Shown: positions 27,852 to 37,512 of the stretch, one piece after another
How the letters are laid out: each line of letters starts with the position of its first letter
Position numbering within the stretch: the stretch's first letter is position 1
NCBI GenBank assembly: GCA_001599355.1
Contig: BCGQ01000002.1
Location: 1,129,554 to 1,193,553, forward strand
Source: Nakazawaea peltata
Taxonomy: Eukaryota; Ascomycota; Pichiomycetes; Alaninales; Pachysolenaceae
Direction: 5' to 3'
Length of the DNA: 64,000 nt
Translations under genes and position numbers: made by a program
Notes under the pieces: model-generated
What the model was told of the DNA's origin: nothing
Databases searched by the model: none
The model's input: only the letters and a program-made list of their open reading frames with translations

Positions 27852-29690
27852 ATGTCATTAGTTTCAAACCGTCACTTCAAGATCATCATCGCTTCGGTGG
27901 TGATCTTTGTTGTTTTCGTCTTCATGTTAAGTCAACCTTCGAGTATTTCCAGCTCGATTTCAAGACCTTCCAAGTTGGAGAGCGCTCCTGATGTGAGTGT
28001 CCCACAAGCCGTCCCAGTATCGGACAAGGCACCATACTCAAAGACTGGAGACTCAGGTAAGGCTATGGGAGGTAGCACTGGAGCCAAGTCACCAGCTGGT
28101 GCTGCTGGTTCTACCGATTCTGATGACGTTGCTCCTATTAAGGGAGGATCTGCCGCCGGATCTGGATCTGGTGCCGCTGCTGGTAAACCAAAGGATATTC
28201 AAGCTAATAAGGACAAATCTGAGTCATCTGAGGCTCTGAAAAATAAGCTGCCAGCAAAGAGTAATGCTGATACTGAACTGGATGAATTCTTTGGTGATTC
28301 TTCCAAATCTTCTGCCTCTAAGTCTTCTTCCTCCAACATCGCTGCTGATTGTAAAGACAAAGTCCAATATGTTATCATGATCGATGCTGGTTCTACTGGT
28401 TCAAGAATCCATGTCTACTCGTTTGACATGTGCCAATCTCCTCCTCTGTTACTTAAAGAGGAATTCAAGATGTTGAATCCAGGATTATCCTCATTTGATA
28501 CCGATACTGTTGGTGCTGCTAAATCTTTAGACCCATTATTGGAATTGGCCGTTGAATCGATCCCAGAATCGCAAAGATCTTGTACTCCTGTCGCTGTTAA
28601 GGCCACTGCTGGTTTGAGATTGTTAGGTGACGAAAAATCAGGTCTGATTTTGAAAGAAGTCAGAAGACATTTGGAAGAAGATTATCCATTTGCTGTAGTT
28701 GAAGGTGATGGTATTTCTATTATGGGAGGTGGAGATGAAGGTGTCTTCGCTTGGATTACTGCTAACTATTTGTTGGGTAACATTGGAGCCAATGAGAAGA
28801 GATCTACTGCTGCTGTTTTCGATTTGGGTGGAGGTTCTACTCAGATTGTTTTCGAGCCAAATAGCGATGCTAAAATGATCGAAGGTGAACACAAGTACGC
28901 CATCAACTTTGGTGAACATGAGTATAACTTATACCAGTACTCTCATTTAGGTTATGGTTTAATGGAGGGAAGAAATAAGGTTCATGCTAAGGTTTTGGAA
29001 CTGCAATTGAAGTCTAATACTGAATTGAAACCAGTAAGTGAACTGGAGCTGAAGGAAGCTAAGCTGACTGTCACCTTAGTGCATCCTTGTTTGCCACCAG
29101 GAACTAGTGTCGAAAACGTCAAGGTTAAGATGGAGGATAAGACTACTTACGTTGTTAATTTCAAGTCTTCAGCCGGAGCTGAAGAAGATGCTCTTGGATC
29201 AGGATCTCAATGTCGTTTCATCACCGATGCTGTTTTGAATAAGGAGAAAGAATGTTCTTCAGGTTCTTGTTCGTTCAACGGTATTTACCAACCTTCATTA
29301 TTACATCAATTCGACACTAATGCCGATATGTTCATTTTCTCCTACTTCTACGACAGAATTAACCCATTAGGAATGCCAAACTCATTCACTTTAGAAGAAT
29401 TCAGAGACTTGACCAAATTAGTATGTTCAGGATCCAAATTCTGGACTCAATATTTGATCCAAGAAACCTCAGTTGAAAAATTGAAACAAGAACCTCAATG
29501 GTGTTTGGATATGTCATTCCAATTCTCACTTTTGCACACTGGATATGATATTCCTTTGGCTAGAGAGTTGAAGACTGCTAAGACTATCAACAACAATGAA
29601 TTAGGATGGTGTCTTGGAGCTTCATTGCCATTATTGGATTCTACATCTGGTAACTGGAAATGTAAGGTTAAAGATGTTACACCAAAATAG
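27852..29690 (+). CDS. GDA1: Golgi guanosine diphosphatase
   Basis: 612 residues, about 90 more than S. cerevisiae Gda1. It hydrolyses GDP to GMP in the Golgi lumen, so that GMP can be exchanged for GDP-mannose during glycosylation. It is a type II protein: membrane segment at 8-27, a long Ser/Gly/Ala/Lys-rich stem (about 28-165, the source of the extra length), then the GDA1/CD39 domain. Apyrase regions are DAGSTGSR (177-184), [10 protein letters not shown] (about 253), and [12 protein letters not shown] (about 323). The C-terminus has [11 protein letters not shown]. The next gene, UTR1, is also the neighbour of GDA1 (as YEF1) in S. cerevisiae. Confidence 0.95.
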   Translation: MSLVSNRHFKIIIASVVIFVVFVFMLSQPSSISSSISRPSKLESAPDVSVPQAVPVSDKAPYSKTGDSGKAMGGSTGAKSPAGAAGSTDSDDVAPIKGGSAAGSGSGAAAGKPKDIQANKDKSESSEALKNKLPAKSNADTELDEFFGDSSKSSASKSSSSNIAADCKDKVQYVIMIDAGSTGSRIHVYSFDMCQSPPLLLKEEFKMLNPGLSSFDTDTVGAAKSLDPLLELAVESIPESQRSCTPVAVKATAGLRLLGDEKSGLILKEVRRHLEEDYPFAVVEGDGISIMGGGDEGVFAWITANYLLGNIGANEKRSTAAVFDLGGGSTQIVFEPNSDAKMIEGEHKYAINFGEHEYNLYQYSHLGYGLMEGRNKVHAKVLELQLKSNTELKPVSELELKEAKLTVTLVHPCLPPGTSVENVKVKMEDKTTYVVNFKSSAGAEEDALGSGSQCRFITDAVLNKEKECSSGSCSFNGIYQPSLLHQFDTNADMFIFSYFYDRINPLGMPNSFTLEEFRDLTKLVCSGSKFWTQYLIQETSVEKLKQEPQWCLDMSFQFSLLHTGYDIPLARELKTAKTINNNELGWCLGASLPLLDSTSGNWKCKVKDVTPK

Positions 29691-29847
29691 GTAGTTTATG
29701 TAGGTAATATATTTGTACAAGTGAGTGTAGAAAAGTAGACAGTGAATGTTACTATGAGTCTAACTTTGATCACTTCGATTTTAAACACACTTCAATTGGA
29801 TCTGCATCTACTCTATATCTCATCGTCGGCTAAAATTCCGGATTAGT

Positions 29848-29856
29848 GGTCGTGCA
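29848..29856 (+). promoter_or_regulatory. RGTCGTGYA element, UTR1 promoter, distal
   Basis: GGTCGTGCA, 194 bases before the UTR1 ATG. Confidence 0.6.
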
Positions 29857-29895
29857 TTAATTCCCAATTATTTCCCACCCTTTCTCTGTATAATT

Positions 29896-29904
29896 AGTCG
29901 TGTA
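29896..29904 (+). promoter_or_regulatory. RGTCGTGYA element, UTR1 promoter, proximal
   Basis: AGTCGTGTA, 146 bases before the UTR1 ATG. Confidence 0.6.
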
Positions 29905-30049
29905 TAATAACCCAACCTTCCCAAAACGTGCTATTGCGATTCTGGCAAATTGACCAGTCGATGATGATTGGAGTTATCGGGTCACTCTTCATACCAATTG
30001 AAAGCGTATTATACCTCCAGAGAAACTCCATTGAGTAGGCATTGTCGGA

Positions 30050-32131
30050 ATGAGTTACTATCGAGGTGAAAAACCACCGGGAGTTATTATCAATGAGGGC
30101 TTAATAGGTGGGGGCACCATTGATGGGGCCATTGAAGGAGCCGTTGAAAATAGTGTTAAAGAGTACATGTTTGAAGCACCAGAGATGTCTCCGTCACCGT
30201 CTGATATCCCGGTGATGATCGAACCAGTGTTACATAGTAGTTTACAACGAAGAAACGAGAGTGAAGACGAAGATGATATGATGGGGTTGAGGGCCGGCTC
30301 AAGGGCGGGATCAGAGACAGGATCAGCAACAGGGTCCAGGTCTGTGTCAGGATCCAGGTCGGTAACGGGATCAAGAGTAGGATCTGCATCAGGATATGGG
30401 TCGGGTGCCAGCTCTGTATCACTGCCTGGCACACTGTCGGGCACCCACCTCAAAAAACCAGACAACTTTAGACATTATCTTCTTAAGAAACTCGACGCCG
30501 AAGGTGCTACAGAGGGGGTCAAAGAAGATGGATCCTCCGAATTCTTACAGTCTTTATCGAGTGATAACTTGAAAAGTGTGAAATCTCATGCTCAATTGGC
30601 CAAGACCGCCCAAGGTGTACGGATTTTGCTGAAAAATTTAAGTAAACTGACGATCAAATTACAAATGAAATCTGTGATGATCGTGACGAAGGCTAGAGAT
30701 AACAGTTTGATTTACTTAACACGAGAATTGGCTGGTTGGTTGCTTAAGAAAGAGCATATTGATGTGTATGTGGACTATCATTTGGAACATTCCAAGAGAT
30801 TCGATGCTTCTGGATTAGTAAAAGACTGTGGAGTTGGGGCTGTAGACCACTTGAAATATTGGACTAAAGAGCTCATTCTGAGGGATCCAGATGTGTTTGA
30901 TTTCGTCTTAACTTTGGGTGGTGATGGTACTGTGTTGTATGTGTCGACATTATTCCAAAAAGTGGTCCCACCAGTGATGTCATTCTCTTTAGGGTCACTT
31001 GGATTTTTGACTAATTTCGAATTTGAAAATTTCCGTCTGTTGCTCGATCAAGTATTGAGAAAAGGTGTTAAGACCAATCTTCGGATGAGATTGACATGTC
31101 GTGTGTTTAAACTGAGAGGAGAGTTTGTTTGTGAACAACAAGTATTGAATGAGATTGTCATCGATAGGGGTCCTTCACCTTGGGTTTCTATGTTGGAATT
31201 GTACGGGGATGGCTCATTGTTGACGGTAGCTCAACTGGATGGGTTAATTTTACTGACTCCAACAGGTTCGACTCTGTATTCGTTATCAGCTGGAGGATCT
31301 TTAGTTCATCCTGGAGTTTCGGCTATTTCCGTGACCCCAATTTGTCCTCATACTCTTTCTTTTAGACCTATTTTATTGCCTGATTCTATGACACTTACAG
31401 TGAAGGTTCCATTGAGAAGTCGGTCCAATCTGTGGTGTTCATTTGATGGTAGGTCGAGGATTGAGTTACAGAAGGGAGATTATGTGACGGTGCTGCTGTC
31501 TCTGTTCCCATTCCCGACTGTCAGAACCTCGAGAACCGAATTTATCGACTCTGTCAGTAGGATTCTTAACTGGAATGTTAGAGAGGAGCAGAAATCGTTT
31601 GTTCATTTGTTGAGCGATAAGAATAAGCAGATGTTCCATCGGTACAATTCTGAGAGTACGGCGAAGAGACCACTATACAGGTCTAATCGGACAGGAATAT
31701 TCCATATCCCAACCGATCTGAGTAGTACAGCAGTTTCTACGCCGGGAGAAGAGGGAGAGGGAGATGAAGGAGATGATGAAGCAGATGATTTTGATGTTGG
31801 TGATACAAATTCCATAGACTCTTTAGATTATCATCAACTGTATTTTGACGATAATGAGAATTTCAATTGTGAGAATAAGCAGAGAGCCGAGAATGATACG
31901 TTTGATATTGATTATTCTGAGGAAGAGAGCGAGAAAGGTAGTGCAGATAGTGCTAATTGTGGGGAAAATCCCGGGGCATTGAGAGAGCCGGTCAAGGGGC
32001 CATCGAAGGAATCATCCAAGGAGCCACTCAAGGACCCTCTTGCCGATAGTTCACCATCGACCCCAGCGTTTGAGAAAGATCTAGGATTACTTGATCAAAT
32101 TAGAGCTCATAAGAATGGTGGGCTGAATTAA
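30050..32131 (+). CDS. UTR1: NAD/NADH kinase (Utr1/Yef1)
   Basis: 693 residues, longer than S. cerevisiae Utr1 (530) through extensions at both ends. It phosphorylates NAD+ to NADP+. The core has GGDGT (290-294), FSLGSLGFLTNFEFE and the TPTGST-x-YSLSAGGSLV loop. In that loop the CTG codons before DGLI and before YSLSA stand where S. cerevisiae has Ala (ADGLI and STAYS), further evidence for CTG=Ala. The N-terminus carries a Ser/Gly/Arg repeat (SGSRSVTGSR type) coded by hexanucleotide repeats. The C-terminal 170 residues are acidic and Pro/Ser-rich. Its S. cerevisiae counterparts UTR1 and YEF1 are whole-genome-duplication sisters. Confidence 0.94.
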   Translation: MSYYRGEKPPGVIINEGLIGGGTIDGAIEGAVENSVKEYMFEAPEMSPSPSDIPVMIEPVLHSSLQRRNESEDEDDMMGLRAGSRAGSETGSATGSRSVSGSRSVTGSRVGSASGYGSGASSVSLPGTLSGTHLKKPDNFRHYLLKKLDAEGATEGVKEDGSSEFLQSLSSDNLKSVKSHAQLAKTAQGVRILLKNLSKLTIKLQMKSVMIVTKARDNSLIYLTRELAGWLLKKEHIDVYVDYHLEHSKRFDASGLVKDCGVGAVDHLKYWTKELILRDPDVFDFVLTLGGDGTVLYVSTLFQKVVPPVMSFSLGSLGFLTNFEFENFRLLLDQVLRKGVKTNLRMRLTCRVFKLRGEFVCEQQVLNEIVIDRGPSPWVSMLELYGDGSLLTVAQLDGLILLTPTGSTLYSLSAGGSLVHPGVSAISVTPICPHTLSFRPILLPDSMTLTVKVPLRSRSNLWCSFDGRSRIELQKGDYVTVLLSLFPFPTVRTSRTEFIDSVSRILNWNVREEQKSFVHLLSDKNKQMFHRYNSESTAKRPLYRSNRTGIFHIPTDLSSTAVSTPGEEGEGDEGDDEADDFDVGDTNSIDSLDYHQLYFDDNENFNCENKQRAENDTFDIDYSEEESEKGSADSANCGENPGALREPVKGPSKESSKEPLKDPLADSSPSTPAFEKDLGLLDQIRAHKNGGLN

Positions 32132-32281
32132 TGTGGGGGAGATAAGGTGGGAACTACGAGTGGGGCACTACAAGTGGACACTGAGTAATTGAAATAATAA
32201 ATGATGATATGATTAAGAGGTAGTAAGGGGTAGTTCTCAAGTGTTAGTGAGTAGTAATATGTAGAGGGGGAGTGGTTAATG

Positions 32282-32311
32282 TATAGTTTAATGTAACCAC
32301 ATTAAACTATA
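32282..32311. repeat. Perfect inverted repeat, 13-bp arms
   Basis: TATAGTTTAATGT and its exact complement, separated by AACC. It could form a hairpin in the UTR1 3' UTR or be a dimeric factor site. It lies 7 bases before an RGTCGTGYA element. Confidence 0.85.
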
Positions 32312-32317
32312 GTAAAT

Positions 32318-32326
32318 AGTCGTGTA
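32318..32326 (+). promoter_or_regulatory. RGTCGTGYA element, UBP15 promoter, distal
   Basis: AGTCGTGTA, 295 bases before the UBP15 ATG. Confidence 0.6.
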
Positions 32327-32402
32327 TTTCCTCCCAATTACGTACCTGTTTAGTCGTGAAAAATTAACAAATATTTCTGGTGTGTTTGTGCGTGTGTGTG
32401 AT

Positions 32403-32411
32403 GGTCGTGCA
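32403..32411 (+). promoter_or_regulatory. RGTCGTGYA element, UBP15 promoter, proximal
   Basis: GGTCGTGCA, 210 bases before the UBP15 ATG. Confidence 0.6.
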
Positions 32412-32620
32412 CAACCACCAAATCTCCCACCTAGGTAAGTCATGCACCAAAACTGTGCCATGCCTTCCTAAGCATTTTATCACCAATTAATCATCTCAAT
32501 TAGTTTAATTAATGGATGATCCGGAAGTTGTCAATCAGTAATTCATCGGAAAGTTTGGACGGAGATCGTAAATTGAGTCCCGCAATTGACCATTGATCGA
32601 GCCGAATTGATTGAGAAGTG

Positions 32621-35600
32621 ATGTCTGAATTTACATCAGAAGCCGTCAAGGCGCCACTGGAGATGGATGTGGAGATGGGATCGCCATTGGAGATATCGTC
32701 TGGGGTTAGTTCCAATGCGAGTCAGAGCAGTGGTACGAGTGTCAGCAATGTGATTGATGCCTCAAACCCGGCGCTCATGAAGGACAGGTACCTTCCTAAG
32801 ATCCCTGATGATTACGAGGCAGAAGATGAAGGTTATTTTACGTGGGAGATTTCTAATTGGAAAGAGTTTACTGAACCGAAAGTGGCTGGACCGCGATTTT
32901 CAGTTGGAGGGTTTGAATGGAATCTTCTTTTGTTTCCGAAGGGGAATGGGGGTAGTCATCTTTCTGTGTATCTTGAGCCGCATCCGCCTGTTAAAGGGGG
33001 TGGCAATGGGGCCACCGCCAATGGAGCAACTGCCAATGGAATCAGCGCGGATGGCGCCGATGGAATAAACGCGGTTGGAGTTACCGCCAATGGCGCTGAA
33101 TTGATTGATCTCAGTGAGGACAAGGAAAATATTGGCGAGGGCAAATTGCGCGGTTTGCCCAAGGGGGATTTGCCCCTGGACACACTGGACACGCTGCTGG
33201 GCACATTGGAAACCCTGGAAGCCCTGGACACCCCAGATTGGCATATCTGTGCTCAATTCGTCATCGATATCTGGAACCCCAAGCACCCAGAAACTCATAA
33301 ACATAACGTATCACAGCATAGATTCACCTCAGATGAAAGTGATTGGGGGTTTAGTTCACTCATAGAATTGAACGCCTTGACTTCGGCCACTAGAACTTAT
33401 CGTACTCCGTTCTTAAATGACGGAAAAGTCAATATCACGTGCTACATCCGTACTATTAAAGATTACACCGGGGTATTATGGCATAATTTCCTTAACTATG
33501 ACTCTAAGAAAGAGACTGGTTTTGTTGGGATCAATAATCAGGGAGCCACATGTTATTTGAATAGTTTATTGCAGAGTTATTATTTCACTAAGTTATTTAG
33601 GAATAAGGTTTATTTGATTCCTACGGAGGATGAGATGGTGCGGGCCGATACTGCTGTCAGTGGTGGAGCCACTGGTAGTGGAAATGGTGCTATAGGAGGA
33701 GTCAATGGAGTGACTGGAACTACTGGTTCTCTGACAACTGGATCCACCAGTGACAGTGTTTTGATAGCACCAGAAATCAAAAGTGTCTCTCTCGCTCTTC
33801 AACGTCTTTTCTATCGTCTTCAGACCTCTCAAGATGCCATTGAAACCAACGAACTCACTCTGTCGTTCGGTTGGGATTCCTCAGAACTGTTCACTCAACA
33901 CGATGTTCAAGAAATGAACCGTATCTTGATGGACAGATTGGAAAATAAAATGAAAGGAACCAACATTGAAGGCTGCCTTTCAGATATCTTTGTGGGAAAA
34001 ATGAAGAGTTTCATCAGATGTATCAACGTAGACTACGAAAGCAGTCGGACAGAAGATTTCTGGGATATCCAGTTGAATGTCAAGGGTTTGACAGACTTAC
34101 AGCTGTCATTTGCCAACTATATCGAGTTGGAAACATTATCCGGAGAGAATCAGTACGACGCTTCTGGATTTGGATTACAAGATCTGGAGAAAGGGGTCGT
34201 CTTTGAGTCGTTCCCACCAGTTTTACATTTGCAATTGAAGAGATTCGAGTATGACTTCAATTATGATCTGTTAGTGAAGGTGAATGATCGTCATGAGTTT
34301 GGAAAGTCCATCGACTTGGCTCCGTACCTTGATAAATCTGTACAAATGGACGGAGAAGACTACACTTACGATCTTCATGGTGTTCTTGTTCATTCTGGAG
34401 ATATTTCGGCTGGTCATTATTATGCTTTGATTAAACCGTCCACTAAAGAAGAATGGTTCCGTTTCGATGACGACAGAGTCTGGAGAGTGACTCCAAACGG
34501 AGTCTTTGAGGAGAATTTCGGATGTGATCGTAAAACTGAAGCAGAAATACGTTCAATGACAAGAGCTGAGCAAATGAATTATCAAAATAGACGCCATACT
34601 TCTCTGTATATGCTTGTTTATATTAGAAGAAGTAAGTTGCACGAGATTTTGGATGACGAGGTTGAGATTCCAAGGCATATTCCAGCCCAAGTTGATCTGG
34701 AAGAAGAAGCTTTAGCCCGTGAACGTCAAGAACGTGAAGAAATGCATCTTTATTCCAGCTTCAAAGTGATCACAACTGGTACTTTCCAACATTATCAAGG
34801 ATTTGACATGGCTCCTGATGAGAGTAACAAGTTGTATTATGCTAATGATGTTTATGAGGATGAGTCTTATCCGGTTACGTTCAAGTTATTGAAGAATCTG
34901 AAACTGGGGGAGTTGTACAGGACAGTAGCAGGAATATTGGCGCTGGAGATTGAGTCAGAGACTGGACTGGAGGCTGGACAGGGCAACGAGGTTCCCCTCG
35001 ACTCTTTCAGACTCTGGACTGTCACTACCCGTAAACATGGCACCCGTAGACCTGATATGCCAATTGATTTGGACATCTCTCAACTTGATGACGTCACTGT
35101 GGAAGATATCGTCGAGCAGGGTGCAAATGGCAGCAGTATTGGCAATGAAGTATGTGTTTTATACGTCGAAGAGAAGGCTAAGAACTTGAAATTTGTTTCT
35201 AAATGTTTGATCGAGCAAGCTGGAGCTGCGAGTGGGGCCCCTGCTTCTCAAGCTCTCTCTGTTCTCTCTTCTCAACCTGATATCACCTCCCAATCTCTCA
35301 TTCCACATTTCTCTTCCACGGTGAGAGCCATCCCGACATCGAAATATCCTCATTCTTTCAGCGACGTTGACGTAGATTCAAGAGAGATTATGATCTTGTT
35401 GAAGTATTACGATTCTGAGAATCAGTGTCTTAGAGGAGTTACACATGCCATCGTTGCCAGGGATTCATATATCGGATCGTTGACTAAGTACGTTCAGGTG
35501 TTGATGAATTGGTCATTTGAGACTGAAGTTGAGATTTACGAGGAGGTTAAACCTACTTTGATTGAGAAGGTGGAGATGCAGGAAACGTTTGAGAGGGGGG

Positions 35601-36853
35601 AGTTTGTTAGTGGTGATATAGTTTGTTTCAGCAAAGTTCTGGCTACTGAAGCTGCGGCCGGGAATGAGACTACTGGGCACGAGCTTGGCGCCGGGCACGA
35701 CCATCTCGAGTTCCCTTCCATCCCATCCTTCTACCGTTTCCTCAGACATCGTGTCCATCTCTCGCTCAAACCAGTCCAAAAATCTGTCCTGGAAAATGAC
35801 GAATATGCTGATGCTGGTGAGACTGCTCAAACTGGAGAACATGTGATTGCCGGTCATGAGGCTTCAGAATTACCTTCCTTTGACCTTTGGGTAATCCTTT
35901 CAATCACATTCAAGGAACTCGCTGTCAAAGTTGGTCGTCGTATAGGTGTGGACCCGGCTTATATTCGTATTCTTGGAGTATACTCTAACGATTCAAGAGT
36001 CCCACTTCCATCTTCCAACCAGTTAGTGCAATTGTTATCTAAAAGTGTTCCTCAGTCGAGTCTCTTCAATTTTGAATATGAAATCTTGAGTATTCCTCTT
36101 GAAGAATTGGAGAATATGAAGCTGTTGAAGATTGGTTGGATGCCGGGAGGAGTTGTTCTGCACATGCAACGACACGAGATCTTGATCAAGAAGACAGGAA
36201 CAGTACGTGATTTGATGGAGAAGTTACTGGCTAAGTTTAAGGTTGGAGATCCAGAGCTGGTGTTTGTTTATTTGCTGAACAGTGGAAGGATCAATATTGT
36301 ATTGAATCCTGAGACGAGTATCCTGCCTATTGATCCTCAGAGATGGGAGATATATGGAGGGTATTATCCTGAGTTGTATCTGTTAATGAGTGGGGCTGTG
36401 CCAGGCACTGAGACTGGCGCAGATTCTGGTACACCAATTGACCCAGAATCAGCTGTCGCTACTATCAAGGCATCGGTGGATCCCTCATTGACATCTCTTT
36501 ACCAGTTCCCTTCGGATTTGTCTGATTTCCGTACTACTTATGTCTTCCAGTTCTATAAAGATTTCCATCTGAGACATGGGACTCCATTTGTGTTCATCTT
36601 AATCAAAAATGAGCCATTTAAAGTAACTAGATTGAGATTACAACTGAGATTCGGCTTGGGATTGAAAGAGTTTGGAAAAGTTAAAGTTGCTATTTCTCCT
36701 CTGTATGGAGAATGGAAACCTAAGTATCTTGTTGATGAGGAAAGTGTTTTGTTTGATGTTATGGATGTTGAAGATCATTTAGCTTTGGATTTACCTGATA
36801 GAAGTGCGAGAAGGGGGTCGAATTTTGAGAGGCTGATTTTTATTAAGGATTGA
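32621..36853 (+). CDS. UBP15: Ubiquitin carboxyl-terminal hydrolase Ubp15 (USP7 family)
   Basis: 1410 residues, longer than S. cerevisiae Ubp15 (1230). An N-terminal MATH domain (about 60-270) precedes the USP catalytic domain. The catalytic Cys311 is in NQGATCYLNSLLQS and the His is in HSGDISAGHYYALIKP (about His599). Ubiquitin-like domains fill the C-terminal half, as in USP7/HAUSP. It removes ubiquitin from substrates and is linked to cell-cycle and peroxisomal functions in yeast. Two low-complexity inserts explain the extra length: an Asn/Gly/Ala and Leu/Thr/Asp stretch of about 90 residues inside the MATH domain, and a Gly/Thr/Ser stretch of about 40 residues soon after the Cys box. In S. 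cerevisiae it neighbours SCW10; here the SCW-type gene is two genes away. Confidence 0.94.
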   Translation: MSEFTSEAVKAPLEMDVEMGSPLEISSGVSSNASQSSGTSVSNVIDASNPALMKDRYLPKIPDDYEAEDEGYFTWEISNWKEFTEPKVAGPRFSVGGFEWNLLLFPKGNGGSHLSVYLEPHPPVKGGGNGATANGATANGISADGADGINAVGVTANGAELIDLSEDKENIGEGKLRGLPKGDLPLDTLDTLLGTLETLEALDTPDWHICAQFVIDIWNPKHPETHKHNVSQHRFTSDESDWGFSSLIELNALTSATRTYRTPFLNDGKVNITCYIRTIKDYTGVLWHNFLNYDSKKETGFVGINNQGATCYLNSLLQSYYFTKLFRNKVYLIPTEDEMVRADTAVSGGATGSGNGAIGGVNGVTGTTGSLTTGSTSDSVLIAPEIKSVSLALQRLFYRLQTSQDAIETNELTLSFGWDSSELFTQHDVQEMNRILMDRLENKMKGTNIEGCLSDIFVGKMKSFIRCINVDYESSRTEDFWDIQLNVKGLTDLQLSFANYIELETLSGENQYDASGFGLQDLEKGVVFESFPPVLHLQLKRFEYDFNYDLLVKVNDRHEFGKSIDLAPYLDKSVQMDGEDYTYDLHGVLVHSGDISAGHYYALIKPSTKEEWFRFDDDRVWRVTPNGVFEENFGCDRKTEAEIRSMTRAEQMNYQNRRHTSLYMLVYIRRSKLHEILDDEVEIPRHIPAQVDLEEEALARERQEREEMHLYSSFKVITTGTFQHYQGFDMAPDESNKLYYANDVYEDESYPVTFKLLKNLKLGELYRTVAGILALEIESETGLEAGQGNEVPLDSFRLWTVTTRKHGTRRPDMPIDLDISQLDDVTVEDIVEQGANGSSIGNEVCVLYVEEKAKNLKFVSKCLIEQAGAASGAPASQALSVLSSQPDITSQSLIPHFSSTVRAIPTSKYPHSFSDVDVDSREIMILLKYYDSENQCLRGVTHAIVARDSYIGSLTKYVQVLMNWSFETEVEIYEEVKPTLIEKVEMQETFERGEFVSGDIVCFSKVLATEAAAGNETTGHELGAGHDHLEFPSIPSFYRFLRHRVHLSLKPVQKSVLENDEYADAGETAQTGEHVIAGHEASELPSFDLWVILSITFKELAVKVGRRIGVDPAYIRILGVYSNDSRVPLPSSNQLVQLLSKSVPQSSLFNFEYEILSIPLEELENMKLLKIGWMPGGVVLHMQRHEILIKKTGTVRDLMEKLLAKFKVGDPELVFVYLLNSGRINIVLNPETSILPIDPQRWEIYGGYYPELYLLMSGAVPGTETGADSGTPIDPESAVATIKASVDPSLTSLYQFPSDLSDFRTTYVFQFYKDFHLRHGTPFVFILIKNEPFKVTRLRLQLRFGLGLKEFGKVKVAISPLYGEWKPKYLVDEESVLFDVMDVEDHLALDLPDRSARRGSNFERLIFIKD

Positions 36854-37357
36854 ACAGGGACGGGGTTAGCGTTGAGCTTGTCGGAGATTAGCATTGAGAT
36901 TGCCAAGGATCAGTAATTCCGATAGCAATGAGCTGAGATACCTGCCCATATATCAACCCGAATACATTGAGTAGTCAATCATCACCTTTCCATAATTATT
37001 CCCATCACTTCTATCAGTTCATTTAATGAATTTATTGCAATTTTGTTTTTAATTTATACTTGTAGACCTTGTGGCAGCACTAATTTGCGCCCAATTTCAG
37101 CTAATGGTTTCCATTCTGGCCCTCCTTCAACCATATCCATCCTCCTAACCCCCATTTTTGTACTGCCAAATGTCTAAGCTCTTTTTAGTGTTATTTATTA
37201 CCATTATTTTTATAGTAAGTAACTATGATTCTGTATGTTTCCGAATACTTCAACTGTCTTGTCTTTGAAACAGCTCTGTTTAACTTCTCTGCCCAACTCT
37301 TTTACCCAACTGCAGTCATTCATCCTGCCATGTTAGTGGTATCAAAGGGGGTGAAAT

Positions 37358-37366
37358 GGTCGTGTA
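37358..37366 (+). promoter_or_regulatory. RGTCGTGYA element in a convergent gap
   Basis: GGTCGTGTA, 147 bases beyond the CAB4 stop. Confidence 0.45.
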
Positions 37367-37418
37367 GTCTCAATCTTCCTTTTTAGGAAATGTAATTACT
37401 TTAGTGACTCGTTTCTTT

Positions 37419-37427
37419 AGTCGTGTA
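37419..37427 (+). promoter_or_regulatory. RGTCGTGYA element in a convergent gap
   Basis: AGTCGTGTA, 86 bases beyond the CAB4 stop. Confidence 0.45.
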
Positions 37428-37512
37428 CTCCCCAAAACCCCAATCAGGAATATTACGTAATCATACTACCAACATCATCAAGATGGAATTGATTAATTCA
37501 CTATAAATGCTA

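Larger units (their letters stand above)
29691..30049. promoter_or_regulatory. GDA1 3' flank and UTR1 promoter
   Basis: 359 bases with two RGTCGTGYA elements 40 bases apart. Nothing else stands out. Confidence 0.55.
32132..32620. promoter_or_regulatory. UTR1 3' flank and UBP15 promoter
   Basis: 489 bases. A 13-bp perfect inverted repeat lies at 32282-32311, then two exact RGTCGTGYA elements (32318, 32403) with a near-match between them (32352, AGTCGTGAA). A GT-rich stretch lies at about 32380-32400. Confidence 0.6.
36854..37512. other. 659-base gap between convergent UBP15 and CAB4
   Basis: No ORF of note. Two exact RGTCGTGYA elements (37358 and 37419) lie 60 bases apart, the spacing style seen in promoters, although both flanking genes end here. 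An unannotated transcript or a non-promoter role for the element is possible. Confidence 0.5.
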
